DNA of 21,540 nucleotides from an uncultured Collinsella sp. (GTDB lineage Bacteria; Actinomycetota; Coriobacteriia; Coriobacteriales; Coriobacteriaceae), in contig URTL01000016.1 of NCBI GenBank assembly GCA_900550785.1, positions 1 to 21,540 of the forward strand, written 5' to 3'. Shown one piece after another: positions 1 through 6,899 of the stretch. The position numbers and the translations under genes were made by a program. Under the pieces are notes generated by a model. That model was given only the letters and a program-made list of their open reading frames with translations, was not told where the DNA came from and did not search any database. Positions within the stretch are counted from its first letter, which is position 1. The number at the start of each line of letters is the position of its first letter.

Positions 1-473
1 AGGATCTTCTTGTTGCGCTGCTCGGGCTCAACACGCTCGGCAGGATAGCCGTTGCCCGAACCAAAGCCAAAGAGCTTCTCGAAGGTGTACTCGAGATTGA
101 GCTCCTGGCCCCAGCCGTTCTTGAGGGCGAAGGGCATGGCGACGGCGTTGCCATCGTTGACCTGGGCAAAGGTGTAGGCGTCGAGCGGGTCGGCAACGTG
201 GCCGCACAGCACGCCGGGGAAGGAGTTGCAGGCGAGCATGGCGCCCTCGCCGGTGCCGCAGCCGGTCACGACGTAGTCGGCAGCGCCGGAGTTGAGCAGC
301 ACGGCGGCCAGGATGCCGTTCTGCACATAGGTGAGGGGCTTGGAGTCGGCGTCGGCATACATGCCATAGTTAAAGACGGTGTGGCCCATGGGCTCGACAA
401 CCTTCTTAAGGGCAGCCTCGATCATAGGGTTCTTGGAGTTCTGAGAGTTCTCATTGATCAGAGCGATTTTCAT
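1..473 (-). CDS. RpiB/LacA/LacB-family isomerase, DhuI-like (3' end outside window)
   Basis: Partial gene: 157 codons are visible and the C-terminus lies beyond the window start. The protein begins MKIALINENSQNSKNPMIE and carries the LacA/LacB/RpiB signature GCGTGEGAMLACNS at about residues 71-84; C72 is at the position of the RpiB catalytic cysteine. It then has HVADPLDAYTFAQVNDGNA, matching the active-site loop region of the fold. Start chosen at 473 because AGGAAGG lies 9 nt upstream. Known from family: LacA/LacB/RpiB proteins isomerise sugar phosphates, and the streptococcal DhuI branch isomerises 4-deoxy-5-keto-uronates from glycosaminoglycans. The SDR gene upstream on the same strand (705-1514) matches the DhuI-DhuD pairing, so a deoxyketouronate isomerase role is inferred. 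Ribose- or galactose-6-phosphate isomerase is the alternative. Confidence 0.8.
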   Translation of the reverse strand, partial: MKIALINENSQNSKNPMIEAALKKVVEPMGHTVFNYGMYADADSKPLTYVQNGILAAVLLNSGAADYVVTGCGTGEGAMLACNSFPGVLCGHVADPLDAYTFAQVNDGNAVAMPFALKNGWGQELNLEYTFEKLFGFGSGNGYPAERVEPEQRNKKI

Positions 474-498
474 TGCGAATTACCTTCCTATTTCTAAC

Positions 499-561
499 TT
501 GCGGTGGAATAGTTCCTATTTATCCTGATAGATGGCCTATACAGGAACTATTTCACCGCAA
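499..561. repeat. Palindromic repeat, family 1, copy A
   Basis: TTGCGGTGGAATAGTTCCT (499-517) is mirrored by AGGAACTATTTCACCGCAA (543-561). The arms are 19 bp with a single G-U difference and a 25-nt loop. Near-identical arms recur at 12915-12983 and 13763-13829 while the loops differ, so this is a dispersed palindrome family. It lies 26 bp upstream of the DhuI-like start. Confidence 0.9.
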
Positions 562-599
562 CTATTACATTGGCCTTAATGTGGGCGTGCGGTGAGCGA

Positions 600-697
600 G
601 CGGGCTTGAGGCGGAGCAGGTTGCCTTGAAAGAGGAGGGAAGCGTACTTGGGTACGCGACCGACGATTGAAAGGCAAGATGCCCGTCTCAAGCCCGC
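600..697. repeat. Compound stem-loop between the isomerase and SDR genes
   Basis: Three nested stems. The outer stem is GCGGGCTTGAG (600-610) with CTCAAGCCCGC (687-697), extended to 614/683 through one G-U pair. The middle stem is TTGCCTT (621-627) with AAGGCAA (671-677). The apical hairpin is GCGTAC-TTGG-GTACGC (642-657). It sits 8 bp after the SDR stop codon. No U-tract follows on either strand, so it is not an obvious intrinsic terminator. It may be a structured spacer in an SDR-isomerase transcript, a REP-like element or a small RNA. Confidence 0.75.
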
Positions 698-704
698 GCA
701 GCGC

Positions 705-1514
705 CTAAGCAGGTTGCTTGCCGATGTAAGCCAGAATGCCGCCGTCGACGTAGAGGATGTGGCCGTTGACGAAGTTCGATGCATCGGAAGCCAAGAACAC
801 GGCGGGGCCCTTCAGGTCCTCGGGCGTGCCCCAACGGGCGGCCGGCGTCTTGGCAATGATGAACTGGTCAAACGGGTGACGGCTGCCGTCGGGCTGCGTC
901 TCGCGCAGCGGCGCGGTCTGCGGCGTGGCGATGTAGCCGGGCCCAATGCCGTTGCACTGGATGTTGGCCTCGCCAAACTCGGAGCAGATGTTCTTGGTGA
1001 GCATCTTCAGGCCGCCCTTGGCCGCGGCATAGCCGGCGATGGTCTCGCGGCCCAGCTCACTCATCATCGAGCAGATGTTGATGATCTTGCCGTGGCCCTT
1101 GGCGATCATGCCGGGCAGGCAGGCCTTGGACACGATAAACGGTGCGTTGAGGTCAATATCGACGACGCGGCGGAAGTCCTCGGCGCTCATGTCGAGCATC
1201 GGGGTACGCTGGATGACGCCGGCGTTGTTGACCAGGATGTCGGGTGTGGTGCCAAAGTCGGTCTCGATCTTGGCGATGAGCTCGGCAACGACGGCCTCGT
1301 CGGTGACGTCGGCAACATAGCCGTGAGCGTCAAAACCCAGCTCACGGTAGTGCTTCTCGGCCTCGGCTACTTTGTCGGCGTGACGGGCGTTAAAGGCGAT
1401 TTTGGCGCCGGCCTCTCCGAGCGCCTCGGCAATGGCCATGCCAATGCCGTAGGTGGCGCCGGTCACGAGCGCGACCTTGCCATCCAGGCGGAAGCTGTCC
1501 ATAAGATCAGACAT
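705..1514 (-). CDS. SDR-family oxidoreductase, gluconate 5-dehydrogenase/DhuD-like
   Basis: 269-aa classical short-chain dehydrogenase. Visible motifs are the nucleotide-binding TGATYGIG (18-25), NNAG (96-99), the catalytic S149-Y162-K166 triad (ICSMMSE, then YAAAK) and the C-terminal VDGG. Start at 1514 has GAAAGG 6 nt upstream; a further in-frame ATG at 1541 lacks this. Family knowledge: KduD, gluconate 5-dehydrogenase and streptococcal DhuD belong to this branch and interconvert 2,5-diketo-3-deoxy sugar acids with KDG, or 5-ketogluconate with gluconate. The LacB-like isomerase downstream on the same strand favours the DhuD or KduD role. Exact substrate and cofactor are inferred. The FadR-type regulator lies upstream on the same strand. 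Confidence 0.87.
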   Translation of the reverse strand: MSDLMDSFRLDGKVALVTGATYGIGMAIAEALGEAGAKIAFNARHADKVAEAEKHYRELGFDAHGYVADVTDEAVVAELIAKIETDFGTTPDILVNNAGVIQRTPMLDMSAEDFRRVVDIDLNAPFIVSKACLPGMIAKGHGKIINICSMMSELGRETIAGYAAAKGGLKMLTKNICSEFGEANIQCNGIGPGYIATPQTAPLRETQPDGSRHPFDQFIIAKTPAARWGTPEDLKGPAVFLASDASNFVNGHILYVDGGILAYIGKQPA

Positions 1515-1530
1515 AGCGATCCTTTCAAAA

Positions 1531-1631
1531 GAAACGTTCATCTATAAAAGTCATGCTTCTCATACAAGGTCAGTATAGGTGAAGCGGCGTAATAGCCACC
1601 CCTTATTTCCTAAAATCAGGTGAACGTTCAC
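1531..1631 (-). promoter_or_regulatory. Putative operator pair and promoter region of the SDR gene
   Basis: A perfect 12-bp palindrome GTGAACGTTCAC (1620-1631) and a second AACGTT-centred site, GAAACGTTCAT (1531-1541), bracket the region where the SDR promoter should lie. Both are followed by the similar strings TATAAAAG and TTTTAAAAG. On the minus strand TATACT (rc of 1572-1577) or TATAGA could act as a -10, but no convincing -35 is visible. CG-centred palindromes are typical of LacI-family sites; which regulator binds here is not known. Confidence 0.45.
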
Positions 1632-1674
1632 TTTTAAAAGGCGAACGGCAGTCTTGTCCTTGCCGCACGGACGT

Positions 1675-2367
1675 TTATTCGCCCTGTTCCTGCGTGCCCT
1701 CTGCGATCATGTTGCGGTTATACACCAGGTGCAGATACATCGCGTCGTGCGCGGCGGTGGGATTGCGCGAGGCGATGGCGTCGGCCACATCGCGGTGCGT
1801 GCGGATAGTTTCCTCGACGAGCTTTTTGCCGGTCACGTCGATAAAGAGGGGGACGGATGCCTTGAGCACGCCCATCAGGCGGGGAACGACGAGGTTTCCG
1901 GAGCTCTCGGCAATGGCATTGTGGAACGCGGTGTCGGCGGCGGAGTAATCCTCACCGGCCTCGGCCAGGCGCTCGGATTCGTCGCAGAGCTCTTTGATAC
2001 AGACGACCTGGTCGTTGGTTGCGTGCTCGGCTGCCATGCGTGCCATCTGCGGCTCGACCATAAAGCGCACCTCGAGTAGGTCCCGCGCCAGACGCTGCTT
2101 GTCGTCGATAAAGGTAAAGCCCAGCGGGTCGTCGGCAACGCCGGGGTTTGACGCCACATAGGTGCCCGAACCCTGCTTAATGCGCACGATATTGCGCGAC
2201 TGCAGCAACTTCATGGCCTCGCGCACGGTGCTCCTGCCGGCGCCCAAGCGCTCGACCAGCACGGTTTCCTTAGGCAGGCGATCGCCTTGCTCAAGGTGTT
2301 CATCCAGAATCAATTGAATGATTTTCTCCGATATTTGCTCGGGGAGTCCCGATTCGGCGCGGGCCAT
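1675..2367 (-). CDS. FadR-type (FCD domain) GntR transcriptional regulator
   Basis: 230-aa regulator. The N-terminal winged helix-turn-helix (about 10-72) has LPKETVLVERLGAGRSTVREAM followed by the wing GSGTYV. The C-terminal FCD ligand domain (about 92-220) keeps the D145-x3-H149, H191 and H213 metal-ligand pattern. Start at 2367 chosen because AAAGG lies 7 nt upstream; in-frame ATGs at 2382 and 2394 have no such site. It is divergent from the GntP permease, whose promoter carries repeated CATCAGAC boxes, so it most likely represses the permease-dehydratase unit until a sugar acid binds. The effector is unknown. Confidence 0.88.
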   Translation of the reverse strand: MARAESGLPEQISEKIIQLILDEHLEQGDRLPKETVLVERLGAGRSTVREAMKLLQSRNIVRIKQGSGTYVASNPGVADDPLGFTFIDDKQRLARDLLEVRFMVEPQMARMAAEHATNDQVVCIKELCDESERLAEAGEDYSAADTAFHNAIAESSGNLVVPRLMGVLKASVPLFIDVTGKKLVEETIRTHRDVADAIASRNPTAAHDAMYLHLVYNRNMIAEGTQEQGE

Positions 2368-2494
2368 AGCTATACCTTTCATTACAAAATTCATCTGAGC
2401 TATTTTAGCGCACCACGGATGCGATATTGGCCGCTGGATTTGAGTCGGGCGGCTTAGATATACCGTTCGCAGCGCAAATACGACCGTTTACCAA

Positions 2495-2590
2495 ATACAT
2501 CAGATGTATTTCGAACAAATTTCAAAATGAAACATCAGACCTTTCCAAAACACGCTATAGTCATCAGACGAATTCAAAAGGTCTGATGAA
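2495..2590 (+). promoter_or_regulatory. Promoter of the GntP-type permease gene with CATCAGAC operator boxes
   Basis: A -10-like TATAGT is at 2556-2561. Around it are CATCAGACCTTT (2533-2544), TCATCAGACG (2561-2570) and the inverted AAAGGTCTGATG (2577-2588). Further upstream is a 17-bp odd palindrome, AATACATC-A-GATGTATT. The first box overlaps the expected -35 and the second begins at the end of the -10, as expected for a repressor site. The divergent FCD-type GntR protein is the natural candidate binder. The -35 itself is weak. Confidence 0.55.
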
Positions 2591-2601
2591 TTGGAGGAAA
2601 G

Positions 2602-3963
2602 ATGTCAGACCCAACGTTTATGGCTGACCCCACCAGGTTGGTCATCGCCGCCATCGTGGGCATCGCGCTGCTGCTTGCGCTCATCATCAAGTTCAAGCTG
2701 CACCCCGTGCTGTCGATGATGGTCTCGGCGCTCGTGATCGGTATCGGAGCCGGCATGCCGCTCGACATGGTGGCAGACACCGTCACCAAGGGCGTGGGCA
2801 CCACGCTGCAAAACATCGCCCTGCTCATTGGCCTGGGATCGATGTTTGGCCAGATTTTGGAGGAGAGCGGCGGCGCCAAGAAGATCGCCCAGACCTTCAT
2901 TAACACCTTTGGCCAGGGCCACTCCAGCTGGGCGCTGGGCATCACCGGTCTGGTCATCGGCACCACGGTGTTCTTTGAGGCCGGCGTGGTCGTTTTGATT
3001 CCGCTTGCGTTTAGCGTGGCATCGCAGACCAAAAAGTCGACGCTCTACTACGGCATCGCGCTGCTCGCGGGACTTGCCGCTGGCTATGCGTTTGTGCCGC
3101 CATCGGCCGGGTCGGTTTTGGTCGCCGGCACGCTCAGTGTCGACCTGGGCACCATGATTCTCGTCGGTATCCCCACTGCCTTCATCGCCATGGCGATCGC
3201 CGGCGTCATCTGGGGCCGCAACGTGGGCGGTCGCATCTTTACCGATGTTCCGGAGCACTTTACCTCTGCCGAGGGCGCGAGCGACGAAAAGGAGCTTCCC
3301 TCCTTTGGCATGGTGCTTGCCATCGTGCTCACGCCGCTTTGTCTGATTTTGCTGGGCACGCTGTCTTCTTATATCCCCATGCCCGCCGAGCTCGCCTCGA
3401 TTCTCGCCTTCCTGGGCAAGCCGTTCGTCGCTTTGACGCTCGCCACGCTCGTCGCGATGTATCTGCTGGGCGCGCGCCGCGGCTACTCCGGCGCCGAGCT
3501 CAAGGCCTTGCTCGACCGCTCTCTTAAGCCCGTCGGCATGATCTTGCTGGTTATCGCTTGCGGCGGCGTCATTCGCTGGATGCTGCAGGACTGCGGCTTG
3601 GGCCAGGTTATTGGCCCTATGCTCGAGGCTTCACCGCTGCCTTTGGTGGTTGTTGCCTTTTTGATTGCCGTCATGGTGCGTGCCTCTGTCGGCAGCTCCA
3701 TCGTCGCTATGACTATGGCATCGGGCATTATGGCCGCCATGCCCGCGGTTGCCGGTGCTTCGGTGCTCATGCGTGCCGCTATCTGTCTTGCTATCTGCGG
3801 CGGTGCCACGGCCCTCTCGCACGTCAACGATGCCGGTTTTTGGATGTGCTCCTCGTTCCTGGAGATTGACGAGAAGACCACCCTCAAGTCCTGGACCGTT
3901 ATGGAGACGCTCATCGGCCTTTCGGGTCTTGCCTGCGCCCTGGTGATTTCGTTCTTCGCCTAG
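2602..3963 (+). CDS. GntP-family gluconate/sugar-acid permease
   Basis: 453-aa integral membrane protein, a usual length for the Gnt symporter family. It has many hydrophobic segments and the family-like stretches GSMFGQILEESGGAKKIA, FFEAGVVVLIPLAFSVA and GGATALSHVNDAGFW. Members (GntT, GntP, IdnT, DsdX) import gluconate, idonate or related acids by proton symport across the cytoplasmic membrane. Start at 2602 follows GGAGG at 2593-2597. The IlvD/Edd-family dehydratase follows after 108 bp on the same strand, suggesting uptake followed by dehydration of an aldonate. Likely controlled by the divergent GntR regulator. The precise substrate cannot be read from sequence. Confidence 0.9.
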   Translation: MSDPTFMADPTRLVIAAIVGIALLLALIIKFKLHPVLSMMVSALVIGIGAGMPLDMVADTVTKGVGTTLQNIALLIGLGSMFGQILEESGGAKKIAQTFINTFGQGHSSWALGITGLVIGTTVFFEAGVVVLIPLAFSVASQTKKSTLYYGIALLAGLAAGYAFVPPSAGSVLVAGTLSVDLGTMILVGIPTAFIAMAIAGVIWGRNVGGRIFTDVPEHFTSAEGASDEKELPSFGMVLAIVLTPLCLILLGTLSSYIPMPAELASILAFLGKPFVALTLATLVAMYLLGARRGYSGAELKALLDRSLKPVGMILLVIACGGVIRWMLQDCGLGQVIGPMLEASPLPLVVVAFLIAVMVRASVGSSIVAMTMASGIMAAMPAVAGASVLMRAAICLAICGGATALSHVNDAGFWMCSSFLEIDEKTTLKSWTVMETLIGLSGLACALVISFFA

Positions 3964-4030
3964 TTCGCGTAGCTAAGCATCTTTCGCCGAGTGCATCGCT
4001 CGGTACCCATTTTCACCTGATTCATTAACC

Positions 4031-4046
4031 AACGATTGGTACAACC
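4031..4046. promoter_or_regulatory. Possible regulator box in the permease-dehydratase gap
   Basis: The gap contains an ACCAACGATTGGT-type palindrome followed by GGTACAACC, which resembles the GGT-N3-ACC layout of FadR/UxuR-type sites. There is no strong promoter or terminator here, so the two genes may be co-transcribed with internal control. Weak evidence. Confidence 0.25.
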
Positions 4047-4071
4047 GTTCAAACCAAAAGAGGAGAGCATT

Positions 4072-5850
4072 ATGGACGAGAAGACCAAGGCACAGATTCA
4101 GCAGGAGGCAGCCGACTTGGTTGCCAAGCTGCAGCCGCGTTCCGGCAAGTTCCGCACCATCAGCCCCGAGATGGACCCGCTGCGTCTGGGGTCTGGCTGG
4201 ACCATCGAGGATCTGGACAAGCCGCAGGTCATTATCGAGTCGACGTTTGGCGACTCGCACCCGGGTTCTGCCGGCCTGTTTGATCTGGTCGAGGAGGTCC
4301 GTGCTGGCGTTGCCGAGGCTGGCGGTCACGGTGCTCGTTACTTCTGCACCGATATCTGCGACGGCGAGGCCCAGGGACACGACGGCATTAACTACTCGCT
4401 GCCCAGCCGCGACATGATCGCCAACATGATCGAGATTCATGCCAAGGCCACCCCGTTCGACGCCGGCGTCTTTGTCGCCAGCTGCGATAAGGGCCTGCCT
4501 GCGAACCTCATGGCCATGGGCCGCATCAACATCCCCTCCATTGTCGTTACCGGCGGTGTCATGGATGCCGGTCCCGACCTGCTGACCCTGGAGCAGCTCG
4601 GCGCTATCTCGGCCCGCTACGAGCGCGGCGAGATCTCCCGCGAGGAGCTCGAGTTCGCCAAGCACAACGCCTGCCCCAGCTGCGGCGCCTGCTCCTTTAT
4701 GGGCACCGCCTCGACCATGCAGGTTACCGCCGAGGCCCTGGGCCTCATGCTCCCCGGTACCGCCCTGCTGCCCGCTACCAGCTCCGACCTGCGCGTGTTT
4801 GCTCGCAAGGCCGGCCGCCAGTCCGTGTGGCTCTCCGAGCACAACCTGTGCCCGCGCGACATCGTGACCAAGGAGTCCTTCGAGAACCTCATCATGGTCC
4901 ACGGCGCCATCTCCGGTTCCACCAATTCGCTGCTGCACATCCCCGCGATCGCCCGCGAGTTTGGCATCGAGATGTCCGCCGACGATTTCGATCGCCTGCA
5001 CCGTGGCGCCCACTACCTGCTCAACGTTCGCCCCGCAGGCGAATGGCCGGCGCAGTTCTTCTACTATGCAGGTGGCGTGCCGCGCATCATGGAGGAGATC
5101 AAGTCGATGCTTCACCTCGATGTCATGACCGTCACCGGCAAGACTCTCGGCGAGAACCTTGAGGATCTCAAGAACAACGGCTACTACGAGAAGTGCGGTC
5201 GTTACCTTGAGAAATGGAATCTCAAGCGCGAGGACATCATCCGTCCGTTTGACCAGGCTTTTGGTACCGACGGCTCTATCGCCATCCTCCACGGCAACCT
5301 TGCCCCCGAGGGCGCCGTTGTCAAGCACACCGTCGTCCCGCGCGAGATGTTCCAGGCTACGCTCAAGGCCCGTCCGTTCGATTGTGAGGAGGACGCTATC
5401 CACGCCGTCCTGACGCACGAGATCAAGCCCGGTGACGCCGTCATCATTCGTTATGAGGGCCCCAAGGGTTCCGGTATGCCCGAGATGTTCTACACCACCG
5501 AGGCTATCGCCAGCGATCCCGAGCTGGGTGCGAGCATTGCCCTGATCACCGATGGCCGCTTCTCCGGCGCCTCCAAGGGCCCGGCTATCGGTCACGTTTC
5601 GCCCGAGGCTGCCGTGGGCGGTCCGATTGCCCTGATCGAGGAGGGCGACCTGATCCAGATCAACATCCCCGAGCGCTCGCTGTCCATCGTGGGCATCGCC
5701 GGCAAGGAGATGGAGCCGGCCGAGGTCGACGCCATCCTGGCCGAGCGCCGAGCCGCTTGGAAGCCCAAGGCTAATCGCTATACCTCCGGCACGCTCAAGT
5801 TCTTTACCGAGCATGCGGTTTCCGCCATTCAGGGTGGCTACATGGAGTAG
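4072..5850 (+). CDS. IlvD/Edd-family dehydratase, probably an aldonate dehydratase
   Basis: 592-aa protein of the dihydroxy-acid/6-phosphogluconate dehydratase family. Visible motifs are C96-D-G followed by GHDGINYSLPSR, SCDKGLPANLMAMGR with C138, and ACPSCGACSFMGTASTMQ with C201, C204 and C207. C96, C138 and one of the last three are the probable Fe-S cluster ligands. Later motifs are GSTNSLLHIPAIA, GNLAPEGAVVKHT, YEGPKGSGMPEM and ITDGRFSGASKGPAIGHVSPEA, all family hallmarks. SCDKGLPA is closer to the sugar-acid branch (YjhG/YagF-like) than to biosynthetic IlvD. Start at 4072 has AGGAGAG 4 nt upstream. With a GntP permease upstream and KDG kinase elsewhere in the window, dehydration of gluconate or a related aldonate to KDG is the likely role. 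Valine/isoleucine biosynthesis is less likely. Confidence 0.87.
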   Translation: MDEKTKAQIQQEAADLVAKLQPRSGKFRTISPEMDPLRLGSGWTIEDLDKPQVIIESTFGDSHPGSAGLFDLVEEVRAGVAEAGGHGARYFCTDICDGEAQGHDGINYSLPSRDMIANMIEIHAKATPFDAGVFVASCDKGLPANLMAMGRINIPSIVVTGGVMDAGPDLLTLEQLGAISARYERGEISREELEFAKHNACPSCGACSFMGTASTMQVTAEALGLMLPGTALLPATSSDLRVFARKAGRQSVWLSEHNLCPRDIVTKESFENLIMVHGAISGSTNSLLHIPAIAREFGIEMSADDFDRLHRGAHYLLNVRPAGEWPAQFFYYAGGVPRIMEEIKSMLHLDVMTVTGKTLGENLEDLKNNGYYEKCGRYLEKWNLKREDIIRPFDQAFGTDGSIAILHGNLAPEGAVVKHTVVPREMFQATLKARPFDCEEDAIHAVLTHEIKPGDAVIIRYEGPKGSGMPEMFYTTEAIASDPELGASIALITDGRFSGASKGPAIGHVSPEAAVGGPIALIEEGDLIQINIPERSLSIVGIAGKEMEPAEVDAILAERRAAWKPKANRYTSGTLKFFTEHAVSAIQGGYME

Positions 5851-5898
5851 CGCCCATGCGCATCAAATATCTCCTCTCATAGATGCGCGGCACAAAGA

Positions 5899-6030
5899 GC
5901 CCCGAGCCACGTCACCGGGGCGCGTTGTTCAGCGCCGCCGGGGCGCTCCACTCAAACGACAAGAGACGTCTTACGCAAGCGCCCGCGTCCGTGGATAAAA
6001 CCACGGGCGTGGGCGCTTCACTTTATTCCC
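5899..6030 (+). terminator. Terminator region after the dehydratase gene
   Basis: The main hairpin pairs 5977-5994 with 6001-6018 around an ATAAAA loop. All 18 positions pair on the plus strand with two G-U wobbles, which would be C-A mismatches on the minus strand, so it fits termination of the plus-strand dehydratase message. TTCACTTTATT follows. A weaker hairpin, GCCCCG (5899-5904)/CGGGGC (5916-5921), lies upstream. It may also shield the convergent gene at 6038-6379. Confidence 0.75.
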
Positions 6031-6037
6031 AGCCGCT

Positions 6038-6379
6038 TTATTCCCAGCCCTTCCACACGTCAGGCTCGTAGCCAACGGTTGCCTGGCGGCCGTTGCGAAC
6101 GATGGGCTCACGAAGAATCTGCTGGTTATCGAGCACCTTTTCGAACTTCTGGTCGGCAGCAAGATACTGTACGAGCGCAACCGTGTCGGCATCTTTCGCC
6201 TTTGGATCGATCACAGCGTCGATCCCGCCGACGGCGCGCGCCACGCTTTCGAGCTCGCCTTTGCTCATCCCCTTTTCCTTCAAGTCGATGAACTGGAACT
6301 TCACACGACGTTCCTTGAAATAGCGCTGCGCCTTTTTAGTATCGAAGCTTTTCTTCGTGCCGAATATCTGGATGTTCAT
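6038..6379 (-). CDS. ArsC/Spx-fold (arsenate reductase family) protein lacking the catalytic cysteine
   Basis: 113-aa protein of the ArsC/YffB/Spx thioredoxin-like family, a normal full length. The N-terminus reads MNIQIFGTKKSFDTKKAQRYF, where relatives have Cys at the position of S11 (compare CDTIKKA in YffB). The later GRQATVGYEPDVWKGW is the typical C-terminus with a WKGW end. With serine in the active site, thiol arsenate reduction is unlikely; a binding or regulatory role, or simple decay, is possible. Start at 6379 is preceded by AAGGCGG. It is convergent with the dehydratase and has no obvious operon partner. Confidence 0.75.
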   Translation of the reverse strand: MNIQIFGTKKSFDTKKAQRYFKERRVKFQFIDLKEKGMSKGELESVARAVGGIDAVIDPKAKDADTVALVQYLAADQKFEKVLDNQQILREPIVRNGRQATVGYEPDVWKGWE

Positions 6380-6660
6380 ACGTACCGCCTTCGCTCAATT
6401 CTCGTCCGTCCATGATACGACAAGGGAGCCGAGCAAAAACAGAGCAGGCGGAGATGGAGGAGGACGGCGACCGACCGTCGGCAAGAGTCGGCCGGATCGG
6501 ACTGGCGCCCAGCGCGCGCCGGCGACACGCTCGCAGCTGCACACATAGCCGATGTACAAGCTCGCCGCGGCGTTCCCTCGCCCCGCGGTGTGGCGATAGA
6601 GAAGCACGCCACCCATCAACGATGGCGCCTCGGTGAAGAAAATCAACGTCTGGGTTACAT
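6380..6660. other. Stretch with no recognisable gene
   Basis: Short frames occur on both strands but none has a convincing start, composition or recognisable motif. It is GC-rich with small CCGAC/GTCGG inverted motifs near 6465-6500. It may be a decayed remnant or upstream DNA of the accessory block that begins with the MFS gene. Confidence 0.4.
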
Positions 6661-6663
6661 CCC

Positions 6664-6692
6664 TTGAAAGGGGCGAAGACGGCTGCTAGAAT
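6664..6692 (+). promoter_or_regulatory. Sigma-70-type promoter of the MFS leader
   Basis: TTGAAA (6664-6669) and TAGAAT (6687-6692) are separated by exactly 17 bp. The predicted start of transcription near 6699-6700 would give a leader of about 200 nt before the MFS start codon. It is among the clearest promoter matches in the window. Confidence 0.6.
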
Positions 6693-6703
6693 GCCTCCCC
6701 GCT

Positions 6704-6817
6704 ATGAAGGATTTGACCAAAGCATACATCGCAATTCGGCGGCCCCTGGTATACGGGGCCTCTCCTGTTGTTCCCCAAGTGCGCTCTGAGCAGCCGCTTT
6801 CTTCCTGTCGTATCTGA
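6704..6817 (+). CDS. Possible 37-aa leader peptide upstream of the MFS gene
   Basis: ATG at 6704 opens a 37-codon frame starting MKDLTKAYIAIRRPLVYG and ending in TGA at 6815-6817. The ATG would be only about 4-5 nt from the predicted transcription start, as in leaderless actinobacterial messages, and no Shine-Dalgarno is present. A hairpin GGCCCC/GGGGCC lies inside the frame, and a second hairpin begins at its stop codon. This layout resembles ribosome-dependent attenuators of drug-resistance genes. It is inference only; the frame could be fortuitous. Confidence 0.35.
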   Translation: MKDLTKAYIAIRRPLVYGASPVVPQVRSEQPLSSCRI

Positions 6818-6840
6818 TGCACGCATAGCACGTGCATGTT
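6742..6840 (+). promoter_or_regulatory. Two leader hairpins before the MFS gene
   Basis: Hairpin 1 is GGCCCC-tggtatac-GGGGCC, near 6742-6762. Hairpin 2 is ATGCACG (6817-6823)/CGTGCAT (6831-6837) followed by GTTATTTC, a poor U-tract. Together they could form an attenuator or alternative structures controlling read-through into the exporter gene. Confidence 0.4.
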
Positions 6841-6899
6841 ATTTCGCCCGTGGGCCGGCGCGCCTTCGGCGAAGAATCGAATAGATACGAAGGAAGCTT

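Noticed and set aside
648..1547. 299-codon plus-strand frame over the SDR gene
   Set aside because: The opposite strand has the complete SDR motif set and a ribosome site; this frame also runs through the 600-697 stem-loop.
3973..5814. 613-codon open frame antisense to the dehydratase gene
   Set aside because: Composition rich in Gly, Ala, Asp and Leu and no family motif; it mirrors the codon bias of the plus-strand gene, which has clear catalytic motifs.
6395..6646. Minus-strand 83-codon frame upstream of the MFS gene
   Set aside because: No ribosome site, no recognisable motif, and alternative frames of similar length on both strands.
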